From: an uncultured Muribaculaceae bacterium
GTDB lineage: Bacteria > Bacteroidota > Bacteroidia > Bacteroidales > Muribaculaceae
Reading direction: 5' to 3'
NCBI GenBank assembly: GCA_948788915.1
Contig: CAQFOZ010000005.1
Coordinates: 1-64,000, forward strand
Length of the DNA stretch: 64,000 nt
Part shown: piece by piece, positions 17,542-25,761 of the stretch
Layout: every line of letters begins with the position of its first letter
Numbering within the stretch: position 1 is the first letter of the stretch
The notes under the pieces: generated by a model
Database searches by the model: none
What the model saw: the letters and a program-made list of their open reading frames with translations, nothing else
What the model was told of the DNA's origin: nothing
Position numbers and translations under genes: made by a program

Positions 17542-18729
17542 ATGAAACGAATCAGTTTTTTGACATTTATGCTTCTCGGCGCGCTGTCATTTACAGCGGG
17601 GGCCAGAAACATAACAAAAGATTCCAAAGACTACGTTGTCTCGGCATACGTATGGCCATCATGCCATGACGACTCACTCGGACACAAATATCTGTGGCCC
17701 GACGGTGAGGGTGAATGGGAAGTTATTAAAAAAGGTTATCCCCGATTCGAGGGACACCAGCAACCCAAACAGCCTCTCTGGGGATATGAGCTTGACAATG
17801 ACCCCAAAGTTGTGGAACGCTGGATTGACATAGCCACTAAACATGGTGTCAACAATTTTGTATATGACTGGTACTGGTTCATGAACGGGCCATATCTTGA
17901 GGGAGCTCTTAATGACGGCTTCCTTAAGGCTGCCAATAATGAGAAGATGTCATTCTACATTATGTGGGCAAACCATTTCGTAAAGAAAAACTACTGGAAC
18001 TGGTATAAATATGGCGGAGACGAATCCATTCTTTTCAATCCTGTGCTGGATGAAAAGAATTATAAGATTGTGGTTGACCGTGTCATAAACCAGTATTTCA
18101 CCAAACCGAACTATCTGCAGATAGACGGTAAACCGATATTCGGAATTTTCAGCATAGAAAACTTCCTGCTCGGTTTTGACAACAATCTTGACAAAGCTGC
18201 CGAGGCGCTCAGATATTTTGAGAAGAAAGCACGCGAAGCAGGCTTCAAGGGAGTACATTTTCAGGAAATGCCCGGTAAAGGGAAACCTCTTACGGAAGAA
18301 GAGGTTGCCGAAATGAAAAAAATTCACAAGAAGCTTGGGATCAACAGTGTGGCATTCTACAACATGGGCAAGCCGGAATGCGACTATATGGCGTATGGAG
18401 CAAACAGTATTGACATACGCGACCAATGGGACAAAGATCTTGACATACCTGTGTTCCCGACTGTTTCAATAGGTTGGGACGACACTCCCCGTTTCCCTAA
18501 AAAAGGAGCCAAGGATGTAGTACGCTACCATAACACTCCCCAGTCTTTTGCGGGGTTCCTCCAGGCTGCCAAAGAATATGCCGACTCTCATCCGGACCAG
18601 CCTAAAATGATAATGATCAATGCCTGGAACGAATGGGTTGAGGGCAGTTATCTTTTGCCGGACAGACTGAACGGATTCGGTTATCTTGAAGCCGTCCGCG
18701 ATGTAATGAACGGAAAATACGAAAAATAA
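17542..18729 (+). CDS. Secreted GH99-like (WbsX-type) glycoside hydrolase domain protein
   Basis: 395 aa with a signal peptide (1-21, ending A-G-A-R), so it should be periplasmic. The body fits the WbsX/GH99-like TIM-barrel family: A-Y-V-W-P near the start, a substrate-cleft segment W-G-Y-E-L-D-N-D-P, F-V-Y-D-W-Y-W-F, and W-N-E-W-V-E-G-S-Y-L-L-P-D at the end. The last resembles the GH99/GH71-type end motif where an acidic residue can act as acid/base. Many members are cytosolic glycan-locus proteins (WbsX), but this one is exported and stands alone between menA and dnaB. It has its own promoter and a hairpin terminator. The substrate is unknown. Endo-mannosidase-like activity is only a family-level guess. 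Confidence 0.75.
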   Translation: MKRISFLTFMLLGALSFTAGARNITKDSKDYVVSAYVWPSCHDDSLGHKYLWPDGEGEWEVIKKGYPRFEGHQQPKQPLWGYELDNDPKVVERWIDIATKHGVNNFVYDWYWFMNGPYLEGALNDGFLKAANNEKMSFYIMWANHFVKKNYWNWYKYGGDESILFNPVLDEKNYKIVVDRVINQYFTKPNYLQIDGKPIFGIFSIENFLLGFDNNLDKAAEALRYFEKKAREAGFKGVHFQEMPGKGKPLTEEEVAEMKKIHKKLGINSVAFYNMGKPECDYMAYGANSIDIRDQWDKDLDIPVFPTVSIGWDDTPRFPKKGAKDVVRYHNTPQSFAGFLQAAKEYADSHPDQPKMIMINAWNEWVEGSYLLPDRLNGFGYLEAVRDVMNGKYEK

Positions 18730-18749
18730 TACCGACACAAGGCATTCAC

Positions 18750-18779
18750 GGCAGGCGGCCATATCACTGGCCGCCTGCC
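18750..18779 (+). terminator. Hairpin terminator after the GH99-like gene
   Basis: A perfect 11-bp G+C-rich stem (GGCAGGCGGCC / GGCCGCCTGCC) with an 8-nt loop, 20 bp after the stop codon. The following T-tract is weak (TGTTGTT), so it may be a processing or pausing hairpin as much as an intrinsic terminator. Confidence 0.6.
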
Positions 18780-18846
18780 TGTTGTTAATGGGGATATCAG
18801 CATCTTGCCGGTGACCATGCAAGAAGCCTTGCACTGCGACATGAGA

Positions 18847-18878
18847 TTTGGTTAATTGGATTCTTCTCGCTAAATTTG
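18847..18878 (+). promoter_or_regulatory. dnaB promoter
   Basis: TTTG (18847-18850), exactly 20 nt, TAAATTTG (18871-18878): a full match to the Bacteroidetes consensus. The predicted start site (about 18882-18886) falls at or just before the ATG at 18886, so the mRNA would be leaderless or nearly so. Confidence 0.65.
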
Positions 18879-18885
18879 TAATATT

Positions 18886-20448
18886 ATGGCAGAACAAAGA
18901 TTCAGAAAGAAAACCAACATAGAACCCATCCAGCAGGATTCAACCGGCAAACTCCCTCCTCGTGACACGGAACTGGAGGAGGTGGTGCTCGGTGCGCTTA
19001 TGCTCGAGAAAGATGCATACATGAATGTGTGCGACATCCTTACTCCTGATTCGTTTTACGATCCTAAGAATGCAAAAATCTATGATGCCATAAGCACGCT
19101 TGGTTTTAATCAGCGTCCCATCGATATGATGACAGTCACCGAACAATTGCGCAAGAACGGTGAACTGGAGAATATCGGAGGCGCCGTGCATATAGCCGAA
19201 CTGACAGGGCGCGTCTATTCTGCCGCCAACATAGAGTTCCATGCCAAAATCATAGCCCAGAAACATCTTGCCCGCCGTCTTATTGCTTTCGCCTCAAACA
19301 TTGAAAGAGATGCCTTTGACGAAAGCAACGATGTCGATGACCTCCTGCAGGCCGCTGAAGGCAAGCTGTTTGAGATTTCTCAGACTCACCTCAAGAGAGA
19401 GGTGACACAGATAGATCCGGTGCTTAATCTCGCCATAGAACAGATACAGACAGCCGCCAACGTTGAGTCCGGACTATCCGGACTGCAGACCGGATATACG
19501 GGGCTCGACAAAATGACCTCCGGCTGGCAGAATTCCGACCTTATTATCATAGCGGCACGTCCGGCCATGGGTAAGACGGCTTTCGTTCTGTCAATGGCCA
19601 AGAACATGGCTGTCGACTACAACACCCCTATCGCGATCTTCACTCTTGAAATGGCCAATGTGCAGCTGGTGAAACGTCTAATAAGTAATGTCGCTGATCT
19701 TGAGGGTGAAAAGATAAAAAGCGGTAAACTTACCGAAGAGGAATGGGACCGTCTTAACGAAAGGCTGCGCAGTGTATACAGCGCCCCCCTCTATCTTGAC
19801 GAGACTCCGGGACTGTCAATAACCGAACTCCGTACCAAAGCGCGTCGTCTTGTAAGGGAACATGGCGTGAAACTGATTATGATCGACTACCTCCAGCTGA
19901 TGACCGCCTCTGGCATGAAACTCGGAAGCCGTGAACAGGAAGTTTCGACAATCTCCCGGTCACTGAAAGCCCTCGCAAAAGAGCTGAATATCCCTATCAT
20001 TGCTCTTTCGCAGCTCAACCGTAGTACCGAAACCCGCGAAGACAAGCGTCCTATCCTGTCTGACCTCCGTGAGTCGGGAGCGATCGAGCAGGATGCCGAC
20101 ATGGTTTGCTTTATTCATCGCCCCGAATATTATACCAAAAGTACTGAGGATGGGGAAGGCAACAGCATAAAAGGTCTGGCAGAGCTTATCATCGCCAAAC
20201 ACCGAAGCGGTGCTGTAGGCGATGTGAAACTTCGCTTCGTATCGAAGTTCGCACGATTTGACAATTGGGATGAGGGTTACCAGATGATGCAGGAAACATT
20301 CGAAGAAGTAGGCCAGGTTCATAAATTGGAATCCAAGATGAATTCAGAAAGCCACGGATCAGGATTCAGTTTTCCCGGCTCTGACGCATTCGGCTCATCC
20401 ATGCCCGACATAATGCCCGGACCTGGAGAATCTCCCGTACCGTTCTGA
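18886..20448 (+). CDS. dnaB: Replicative DNA helicase DnaB
   Basis: 520 aa. The hexameric 5'-3' helicase of the replication fork. The N-terminal domain begins at L-P-P-R-D-T-E-L-E-E-V-V-L-G-A-L-M (about 23-40). The RecA-like domain follows, with Walker A A-R-P-A-M-G-K-T at 224-231, Walker B M-I-D-Y-L-Q-L-M, and the R-E-S-G-A-I-E-Q-D-A-D arginine-finger region. The last 50 residues are G/S/P-rich and non-conserved. No intein is present. The start is fixed by the short leader. There is no other Met before the conserved domain. Confidence 0.96.
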   Translation: MAEQRFRKKTNIEPIQQDSTGKLPPRDTELEEVVLGALMLEKDAYMNVCDILTPDSFYDPKNAKIYDAISTLGFNQRPIDMMTVTEQLRKNGELENIGGAVHIAELTGRVYSAANIEFHAKIIAQKHLARRLIAFASNIERDAFDESNDVDDLLQAAEGKLFEISQTHLKREVTQIDPVLNLAIEQIQTAANVESGLSGLQTGYTGLDKMTSGWQNSDLIIIAARPAMGKTAFVLSMAKNMAVDYNTPIAIFTLEMANVQLVKRLISNVADLEGEKIKSGKLTEEEWDRLNERLRSVYSAPLYLDETPGLSITELRTKARRLVREHGVKLIMIDYLQLMTASGMKLGSREQEVSTISRSLKALAKELNIPIIALSQLNRSTETREDKRPILSDLRESGAIEQDADMVCFIHRPEYYTKSTEDGEGNSIKGLAELIIAKHRSGAVGDVKLRFVSKFARFDNWDEGYQMMQETFEEVGQVHKLESKMNSESHGSGFSFPGSDAFGSSMPDIMPGPGESPVPF

Positions 20449-20459
20449 CACCGCAACAT

Positions 20460-20597
20460 CTAACCTGACTCTCCCCGCACCCTGTCTTAGGAGTGGAGGT
20501 TGTCCTCAACCTCCAAAAAACACTCTCCACCCAATCACCTGACCCGACTCTCCCCACACCCTGTCTTAGGAGGGGAGGTTGTCCCCAACCTCCAAAA
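20460..20597 (+). repeat. Tandem pair of hairpin repeats (copies 1 and 2)
   Basis: Two units of about 79 bp fill the gap between the convergent ends of dnaB and cdaA. Each contains CCCTGTCTTAGGAG followed by the hairpin GGAGGTTG-TCCY-CAACCTCC (stems at 20495-20502/20507-20514 and 20574-20581/20586-20593) and then a run of A. The spacers between hairpins are also related (GACTCTCCCC). The same unit occurs twice at 22355-22470. The A-run on the plus strand argues against ordinary terminators for dnaB. Confidence 0.8.
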
Positions 20598-20602
20598 AAT
20601 AA

Positions 20603-21364
20603 TCAAAGTGTTGTCGCAAGCACGTGTTCAAGATCAGTGGTTGTCACTTTTACCATCAGCGACCCCTCGCGTGCGACAGATATATTCCCCGTTTCCTCGC
20701 TCACAATCACGCAGACGGCATCAGTCACCTGGCTCATGCCCAATGCCGCACGATGACGCAACCCCAGGTTCTTCGGTATGTTCATATCATGGCTCACCGG
20801 CAGGATGCAGCCGACCGATTTTATGCGGTGATCCGCAATTATCATCGCCCCGTCATGAAGCGGAGAATTCTTGAAAAATATATTCTCTATCAGACGCATG
20901 TTTACATCCGCGTCGATTATATCACCCGTCTTCTCATAATCAGTCAACGGTACTTTACGCTGAAACACAATCAGGGCACCCGTCTTGGACTTGGACATAG
21001 ACATACAGGCATACACCACATTCATGATACGGGCGTGATCACTCTCCTTGTCGCCCTCGTGTCTGAAAAGTTTGCGGAACAACGACCAGCGTCCCCGGCT
21101 ACCGATATCGATAAGAAAACGCTTTATCTGATCCTGGAAAAGTATTACAAGAACTATAAGTCCTATCGACATGAACTTGTCAAGAATCGTGCCGGTAAGA
21201 CGCATGTCGAAGACTTCAAATGCCACCACCCATACGCCGATAAATGCCAGCACTCCGTAAAATAGCGACAAGGTGCCGCTGTTCTTCATCAGGCGGTATA
21301 GATAGAAGAGCATCAGCGCCACCAGAAAAATGTCGATTATGTCCTTGATTCCAAATGGTACCAT
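20603..21364 (-). CDS. cdaA: Diadenylate cyclase CdaA
   Basis: 253 aa. Synthesises c-di-AMP from two ATP. Three N-terminal transmembrane segments (about 8-25, 34-51, 60-77) precede the DisA_N (DAC) domain, with the catalytic D171-G-A173 and R203-H-R-A-A207 motifs intact. It is membrane bound and normally regulates turgor and cell-wall homeostasis. It follows folP with a 20-bp gap, the usual Bacteroidetes arrangement. Confidence 0.95.
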   Translation of the reverse strand: MVPFGIKDIIDIFLVALMLFYLYRLMKNSGTLSLFYGVLAFIGVWVVAFEVFDMRLTGTILDKFMSIGLIVLVILFQDQIKRFLIDIGSRGRWSLFRKLFRHEGDKESDHARIMNVVYACMSMSKSKTGALIVFQRKVPLTDYEKTGDIIDADVNMRLIENIFFKNSPLHDGAMIIADHRIKSVGCILPVSHDMNIPKNLGLRHRAALGMSQVTDAVCVIVSEETGNISVAREGSLMVKVTTTDLEHVLATTL

Positions 21365-21384
21365 TGTATTAATTCTATGACCAA

Positions 21385-22218
21385 TCAGATGGTCTTATAA
21401 ATCTCAAAAAGCTTAACTGCCTCTCGGGCCGCCTTCACGTCGTGAACACGGAGCAAATCGGCACCGTTCATCAACGCAATTGTGTTCAGCACGGTTGTGC
21501 CGTTCCCCGCCTCGTCGGGTGTAGTATTCAGAGGCTTCCATATCATCGTCTTGCGTGACAGACCTGCCAGCACAGGAGTATCCTCGATATGAAACATATT
21601 CAGATCGGCAAGAAGACGGTAATTCTGGCGCACATCCTTTGCGAAGCCGAAACCCGGATCTATGATTATATTCGCCACACCTCTGAGACGCAGTTCGGCA
21701 GTCCGTTTCGCCAATACGGCAAGCACTTCTGCCGACACATCCTCATATTGTGTTAGAGAAGTCATGTTGTCCGGAGTTCCGCGCATATGCATCAGCACAT
21801 ATGCCACACCGCTTTCCGCAACAACATCCCAGATATGATTGTCCAGCTCTCCCCCGCCGACATCATTAATGATATCCACACTCCAGTCGGCAACACACCT
21901 TCGTGCCACATCCGCCCTGAACGTATCAACCGACACAACGGCATCCTCCCATTCCCGGCGAATGATCTTCAGTCCGTCCACAAGCCGGCGATACTCCTCC
22001 TCGGAAGAGACGCTCCCGGCTCCGGGACGAGTAGAATAGCCACCGATATCAATAATATCCGCGCCTTCTTCGCGCAACTGCCTGACACGACGGCATATCG
22101 CCTCATCAGTCTCCACACGGCTACCCGCGTAGAAACTGTCAGGCGTGACATTGATTATCCCCATCACCTTGGGGACATCAAACGTCATCAACTCTCCTCT
22201 GATATTCAGCGAACGCAT
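21385..22218 (-). CDS. folP: Dihydropteroate synthase
   Basis: 277 aa. Condenses p-aminobenzoate with dihydropterin pyrophosphate in folate synthesis, and is the sulfonamide target. Signature M-G-I-I-N-V-T-P-D-S-F near the start, D-I-G-G-Y-S-T-R-P-G-A, and I-I-D-P-G-F-G-F-A-K in the barrel. All loops are present and the length is normal. It is upstream of cdaA in a two-gene operon. Confidence 0.95.
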   Translation of the reverse strand: MRSLNIRGELMTFDVPKVMGIINVTPDSFYAGSRVETDEAICRRVRQLREEGADIIDIGGYSTRPGAGSVSSEEEYRRLVDGLKIIRREWEDAVVSVDTFRADVARRCVADWSVDIINDVGGGELDNHIWDVVAESGVAYVLMHMRGTPDNMTSLTQYEDVSAEVLAVLAKRTAELRLRGVANIIIDPGFGFAKDVRQNYRLLADLNMFHIEDTPVLAGLSRKTMIWKPLNTTPDEAGNGTTVLNTIALMNGADLLRVHDVKAAREAVKLFEIYKTI

Positions 22219-22354
22219 AATGCAAGTAGTTTATCATATAGCCTGTCATCCAAAGACGCCACCTATATATGCACAAATTTACAAAAAACATATCGCATAT
22301 CCATTACTCCTTGAAAAATTTCTAATAACTATTTCGCCAACACACCACATCTAC

Positions 22355-22470
22355 CCTGTTTCTGGAGGGGAGGTTGTCCCCAACCTCCGGAAAAACGCTC
22401 CTTACCTAACCATTTAACCCGACTCTGCATCAACCCTGTTTTAGGAGGGGAGGTTGTCCCCAACCTCCAA
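22355..22470 (+). repeat. Tandem pair of hairpin repeats (copies 3 and 4)
   Basis: Same unit as 20460-20597: hairpin stems GGAGGTTG/CAACCTCC with loop TCCC at 22369-22388 and 22449-22468, 80 bp apart. They are preceded by CCCTGTTT and joined by a related spacer with AACCCGACTCT. All four copies share one orientation and bracket the folP-cdaA operon. Confidence 0.8.
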
Positions 22471-22507
22471 AAATCCATATTTTTACGCACTCAGATTAAA
22501 ATGATCT

Positions 22508-22543
22508 GAAATGAACCATATTTTGTCAAATCTGAATTTGTCT
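22508..22543 (+). promoter_or_regulatory. 36-bp upstream element, copy 1
   Basis: Differs from the copy at 59608-59643 at only three positions (22511, 22518, 22520). It contains TGAACC and an inverted repeat CAAAT-CTGA-ATTTG (22527-22540) whose right arm is the -33 box of the promoter. Likely the binding site of a regulator shared by both transcription units. Confidence 0.65.
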
Positions 22544-22568
22544 GTTACGACATTTTTTTTTACTTTTG
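22537..22568 (+). promoter_or_regulatory. Promoter of the capsule locus
   Basis: TTTG (22537-22540), 20 nt, TACTTTTG (22561-22568): a full consensus match. The start site would be near 22575, leaving an unusually long 5' leader of about 270 nt before the ATG at 22848. The -33 box lies inside the shared 36-bp element. Confidence 0.65.
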
Positions 22569-22847
22569 CACAAAATTCAATTCTTGGATTATTCACAATA
22601 TTGCCATTAAAAGAATCGGATTCCTCATAAGCCGTTTCCCCCGAACGCGATTCAAGCGCACCAATTAGGATTGTAGCCTCAACCAAGAAAAATGTTCGCA
22701 AATACAATTCATCTTACATCACAGATTTAAAAATAGTTATCTTATACCAATAGCGAACACTCGTCAAATCTACAAACCAAATACACACATTGTGTACGCA
22801 CAAAATAATCTCATCAGAGATTTTCGCAAATTTATCTCAGCACTAAT

Positions 22848-24191
22848 ATGGGAAATAAAAGATATAACATCGCGGTAGCCGGCACAGGATATGTCGGACT
22901 CAGCATAGCAACCCTTCTGGCACAACACAACCATGTCACAGCCGTGGATGTGATTCCCGAAAAAGTTGAACTGATCAACAACCGCAAATCTCCGATCCAG
23001 GACGATTACATAGAGAAATATCTTGCGGAAAAACCGCTTGACCTGACAGCCACCCTTGATGGTGCATCCGCATATAAAGATGCCGATTTCGTGGTGATAG
23101 CCGCCCCCACCAACTACGATCCGGTAAAGAATTACTTCGACACACATTGCATCGAAGATGTAATAGATCTTGTGCTCAGTGTCAATCCGGGCGCTGTAAT
23201 GGTAATCAAATCCACCATACCTGTAGGCTACTGCCGTAGCCTCTACCTCAAATATGCCTCCCGCCTCATCACTCATAACTCTGACTTAAAACCTGAATTC
23301 AATCTCCTCTTTTTCCCTGAATTTCTGCGTGAAAGCAAAGCGCTATACGACAACCTTTATCCCTCCCGTATCATAGCCGGCATACCCAAGCTCATCGACA
23401 GATCGGAATTTGCCGAGGAAAATGCAGCGATACAGGCAGTAACAGATATTGACAGACTTGACGAATCGGCACGTATATTCGCCGGACTGTTACAGCAAGG
23501 AGCATTAAAAGAGAATATCCCCACACTATATATGGGGATAAAAGAAGCGGAAGCAGTCAAACTCTTTGCCAACACCTACCTCGCCTTGCGGGTCAGCTAC
23601 TTCAACGAACTTGACACTTATGCGGAAGTCAAGGGACTGGACTCACAGTCCATCATCGAAGGGATAGGACTTGACCCGCGCATCGGCACCCATTACAACA
23701 ACCCGTCGTTCGGCTACGGCGGCTACTGTCTGCCCAAAGACACGAAACAGCTTCTCGCCAATTACACAGACGTGCCACAGAACATGATGTCCGCGATTGT
23801 AGAAGCCAATCGCACACGCAAAGACTTTATAGCAGATCAGGTTCTACGCATGGCCGGATATTATGACTACACCTTAACAAACACATATGTGCGCACATCC
23901 GAACAGTCATGCGTTATAGGCGTTTACCGATTGACAATGAAATCAAACAGCGATAATTTCCGTCAGTCGTCTATCCAGGGTGTAATGAAACGCATCAAAG
24001 CAAAAGGAGCGGAAGTCATCATTTATGAACCAACACTTGAAGAAGGAACCACCTTCTTCGGCTCTCGCATTGTCAACGACCTCGAAAGATTCAAACAAGA
24101 ATCTGACGCAATCATAGCCAACCGCTACGACGCATCCCTCGACGATGTGAAAGACAAAGTTTACACCAGAGACATCTTTAAACGCGACTGA
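22848..24191 (+). CDS. ugd: UDP-glucose 6-dehydrogenase family protein
   Basis: 447 aa nucleotide-sugar dehydrogenase, first gene of the capsule locus. Oxidises UDP-glucose (or a related UDP/GDP-sugar) at C6 to the uronate. Rossmann start [11 protein letters not shown] at about 9-19, [16 protein letters not shown], and the catalytic cysteine C294 in [11 protein letters not shown]. It is longer than the 388-aa short class because of an extended C-terminal region. It supplies UDP-GlcA for the glycan. A 362-bp gap follows, so it may be a separate unit from the nonulosonate cassette. Confidence 0.88.
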   Translation: MGNKRYNIAVAGTGYVGLSIATLLAQHNHVTAVDVIPEKVELINNRKSPIQDDYIEKYLAEKPLDLTATLDGASAYKDADFVVIAAPTNYDPVKNYFDTHCIEDVIDLVLSVNPGAVMVIKSTIPVGYCRSLYLKYASRLITHNSDLKPEFNLLFFPEFLRESKALYDNLYPSRIIAGIPKLIDRSEFAEENAAIQAVTDIDRLDESARIFAGLLQQGALKENIPTLYMGIKEAEAVKLFANTYLALRVSYFNELDTYAEVKGLDSQSIIEGIGLDPRIGTHYNNPSFGYGGYCLPKDTKQLLANYTDVPQNMMSAIVEANRTRKDFIADQVLRMAGYYDYTLTNTYVRTSEQSCVIGVYRLTMKSNSDNFRQSSIQGVMKRIKAKGAEVIIYEPTLEEGTTFFGSRIVNDLERFKQESDAIIANRYDASLDDVKDKVYTRDIFKRD

Positions 24192-24553
24192 ACGGCAAGG
24201 AGACGCACACAATCTGACATCATATCAGATGAATATACCTACATTCTCTCATTTGGCGAAGCAAGACAGCATGACTTGCAACCACTTCGCAATGATGTTC
24301 CTGCTGATACTCCTCGACGGTGTATTTATGACACTTTTCGATAAAATCAAGACAGCCATACACCACCTCTCATATTAATTTAATTTTATAAAGTATAAAC
24401 ATCTCATTTTAAACTCAATTCACTAATTCAGCAGATAAATTAATGTAAAGTTTATAGATATATACTTAAGTAAGTATAAAAGATTAAAATACACTTACTT
24501 CCGTTTAAATTAAAATACTTACTTATAATAACAAATGATATAACCATCATAAT
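24192..24553. other. AT-rich gap before the nonulosonate cassette
   Basis: Holds a possible 49-codon frame (24229-24378). After that comes about 170 bp of very A+T-rich DNA with an inverted repeat ATACTTA-AG-TAAGTAT (24462-24477) and two direct repeats of the TAAAATAC...TTACTT type (24485-24500, 24511-24524). No consensus promoter is visible ahead of 24554. The drop in G+C marks the edge of a differently sourced cassette. Confidence 0.6.
24229..24378 (+). CDS. Possible 49-aa small protein
   Basis: ATG at 24229, TAA at 24376-24378, 37 bp after the ugd stop. The peptide is hydrophobic in its middle (A-M-M-F-L-L-I-L-L-D-G-V-F) with polar ends, so a single membrane helix is possible. No family is recognised. 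It could equally be the remnant of a lost capsule gene or chance. Confidence 0.22.
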   Translation: MNIPTFSHLAKQDSMTCNHFAMMFLLILLDGVFMTLFDKIKTAIHHLSY

Positions 24554-25756
24554 ATGAATTTAAATCAGTTTGTAAAAGATTTTGTTATAGAAAGGCAAAC
24601 GAGCTTGTTCATCCGTGATATAGAAGCTAATAGAACCATTCTTTTAAATGAAATTAAAGGTAGTTCTGTATTGGTTATCGGTGGAGCAGGTTCTATTGGC
24701 TCATCATTTATTAAAGCTATTCTTAGATTTAACCCATCAAAATTGGTTGTAGTTGATTTGAATGAGAATGGTCTGGCTGAATTGACTAGAGACTTAAGAT
24801 CTGACTCACAAATACGAGTTCCGGATGTATACCTGACATATACTTTGGATTTTGCAGACCCCATATTTGAAGACATATTCCGTGATCACAATGGCTTTGA
24901 CATAGTAGCGAATTTCTCTGCCCATAAACATGTAAGGAGCGAAAAGGATAAATATAGTGTTGAAGCATTACTTAAAAATAATGTAATAAAGGCTAAAAAG
25001 CTCCTTGATCTGCTCTGTGAAATTCCGCCTAAGCATTTCTTCTGCGTATCTACTGACAAGGCCGCAAACCCTGTCAATGTGATGGGCGCGTCAAAGAGGG
25101 TGATGGAAGATTTGATCATGGCTTATAAACCGGATTTCAAGGTAACAACAGCACGATTTGCAAATGTAGCGTTTTCGAATGGCTCTCTGCCAGCAAGTTT
25201 CTTTGACCGTGTAATGAAAAATCAGCCATTGGTCGCCCCTAAGGATGTACGTCGCTTTTTCGTATCAATGGAGGAAAGCGGACAGATATGTATGCTTGCG
25301 TGCATTCTCGGCAACAATGGCGAAGTCTTTTTCCCGAAACTTGAAGAAGAGACTATGAAAACATTCTCAAGCATCTGTGATGATTTTATACGCGAAATGG
25401 GATACGAGAAACACGAATGTGCAAGTGATGAGGAAGCCAAGGCGTTTGCTACTACGCATTTACCTGGCAAAAAATATCCTGTAGTATATTTTAACAGCGA
25501 CACTACTGGAGAAAAAGACTATGAGGAATTTGTTGTCGAAGGTGAAAAATCTGACCTTGACCGATTTATTTCACTCGGTGTGATCACAGAAAGTAAGCAC
25601 AGATCCAAAATTGAGGTCGAGGCATTTATCACCCGTTTAGAGTCGTTGTTCTCTGATCGCAGTTTTACAAAAGCACAGGTTGTGAAATGTCTTCGAGATT
25701 TTCTCCCGAACTTTGAGCATGAAGAAAAGGGCAAGAATCTTGACCAAAAAATGTAA
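24554..25756 (+). CDS. legB: UDP-GlcNAc 4,6-dehydratase, LegB-like
   Basis: 400 aa soluble extended SDR of the Polysacc_synt_2 family. The Rossmann motif G-G-A-G-S-I-G-S-S sits at about 43-51, followed by S-A-H-K-H-V-R-S-E, S-T-D-K-A-A-N-P-V-N-V-M-G-A-S-K-R (catalytic region) and R-F-A-N-V-A-F-S-N-G-S. In the GDP/UDP legionaminate pathway this enzyme makes the 4-keto-6-deoxy intermediate. The assignment to LegB rests on the adjacent LegC, LegG, LegI and LegF homologues. It opens the AT-rich cassette and lies 5 bp before the aminotransferase. Confidence 0.8.
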   Translation: MNLNQFVKDFVIERQTSLFIRDIEANRTILLNEIKGSSVLVIGGAGSIGSSFIKAILRFNPSKLVVVDLNENGLAELTRDLRSDSQIRVPDVYLTYTLDFADPIFEDIFRDHNGFDIVANFSAHKHVRSEKDKYSVEALLKNNVIKAKKLLDLLCEIPPKHFFCVSTDKAANPVNVMGASKRVMEDLIMAYKPDFKVTTARFANVAFSNGSLPASFFDRVMKNQPLVAPKDVRRFFVSMEESGQICMLACILGNNGEVFFPKLEEETMKTFSSICDDFIREMGYEKHECASDEEAKAFATTHLPGKKYPVVYFNSDTTGEKDYEEFVVEGEKSDLDRFISLGVITESKHRSKIEVEAFITRLESLFSDRSFTKAQVVKCLRDFLPNFEHEEKGKNLDQKM

Positions 25757-25761
25757 AAATC

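Larger units (their letters stand above)
22219..22847. other. 629-bp gap between folP and the capsule locus
   Basis: No convincing gene. A 74-codon minus-strand frame (22483-22707) shows no family features and overlaps promoter signals. From left to right the gap holds a folP -7-like box (minus strand TAAATTTG, 22281-22274, no good -33 box), two hairpin repeats, a 36-bp element shared with the end of the locus, a strong promoter, and a leader of about 270 nt ending with a small hairpin (stem AATCTC/GAGATT, 22807-22822) 25 bp before the first capsule gene. Confidence 0.7.

Noticed and set aside
20482..20597. Terminators of dnaB made of the hairpin repeats
   Set aside because: The hairpins are followed by A-runs rather than T-runs in the dnaB direction, and the same unit also lies upstream of folP, so a repeat family is the better reading.
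22483..22707. 74-codon minus-strand frame between folP and ugd
   Set aside because: It overlaps the shared element and promoter, has no family features or plausible start context, and lies between hairpin repeats. Likely chance.
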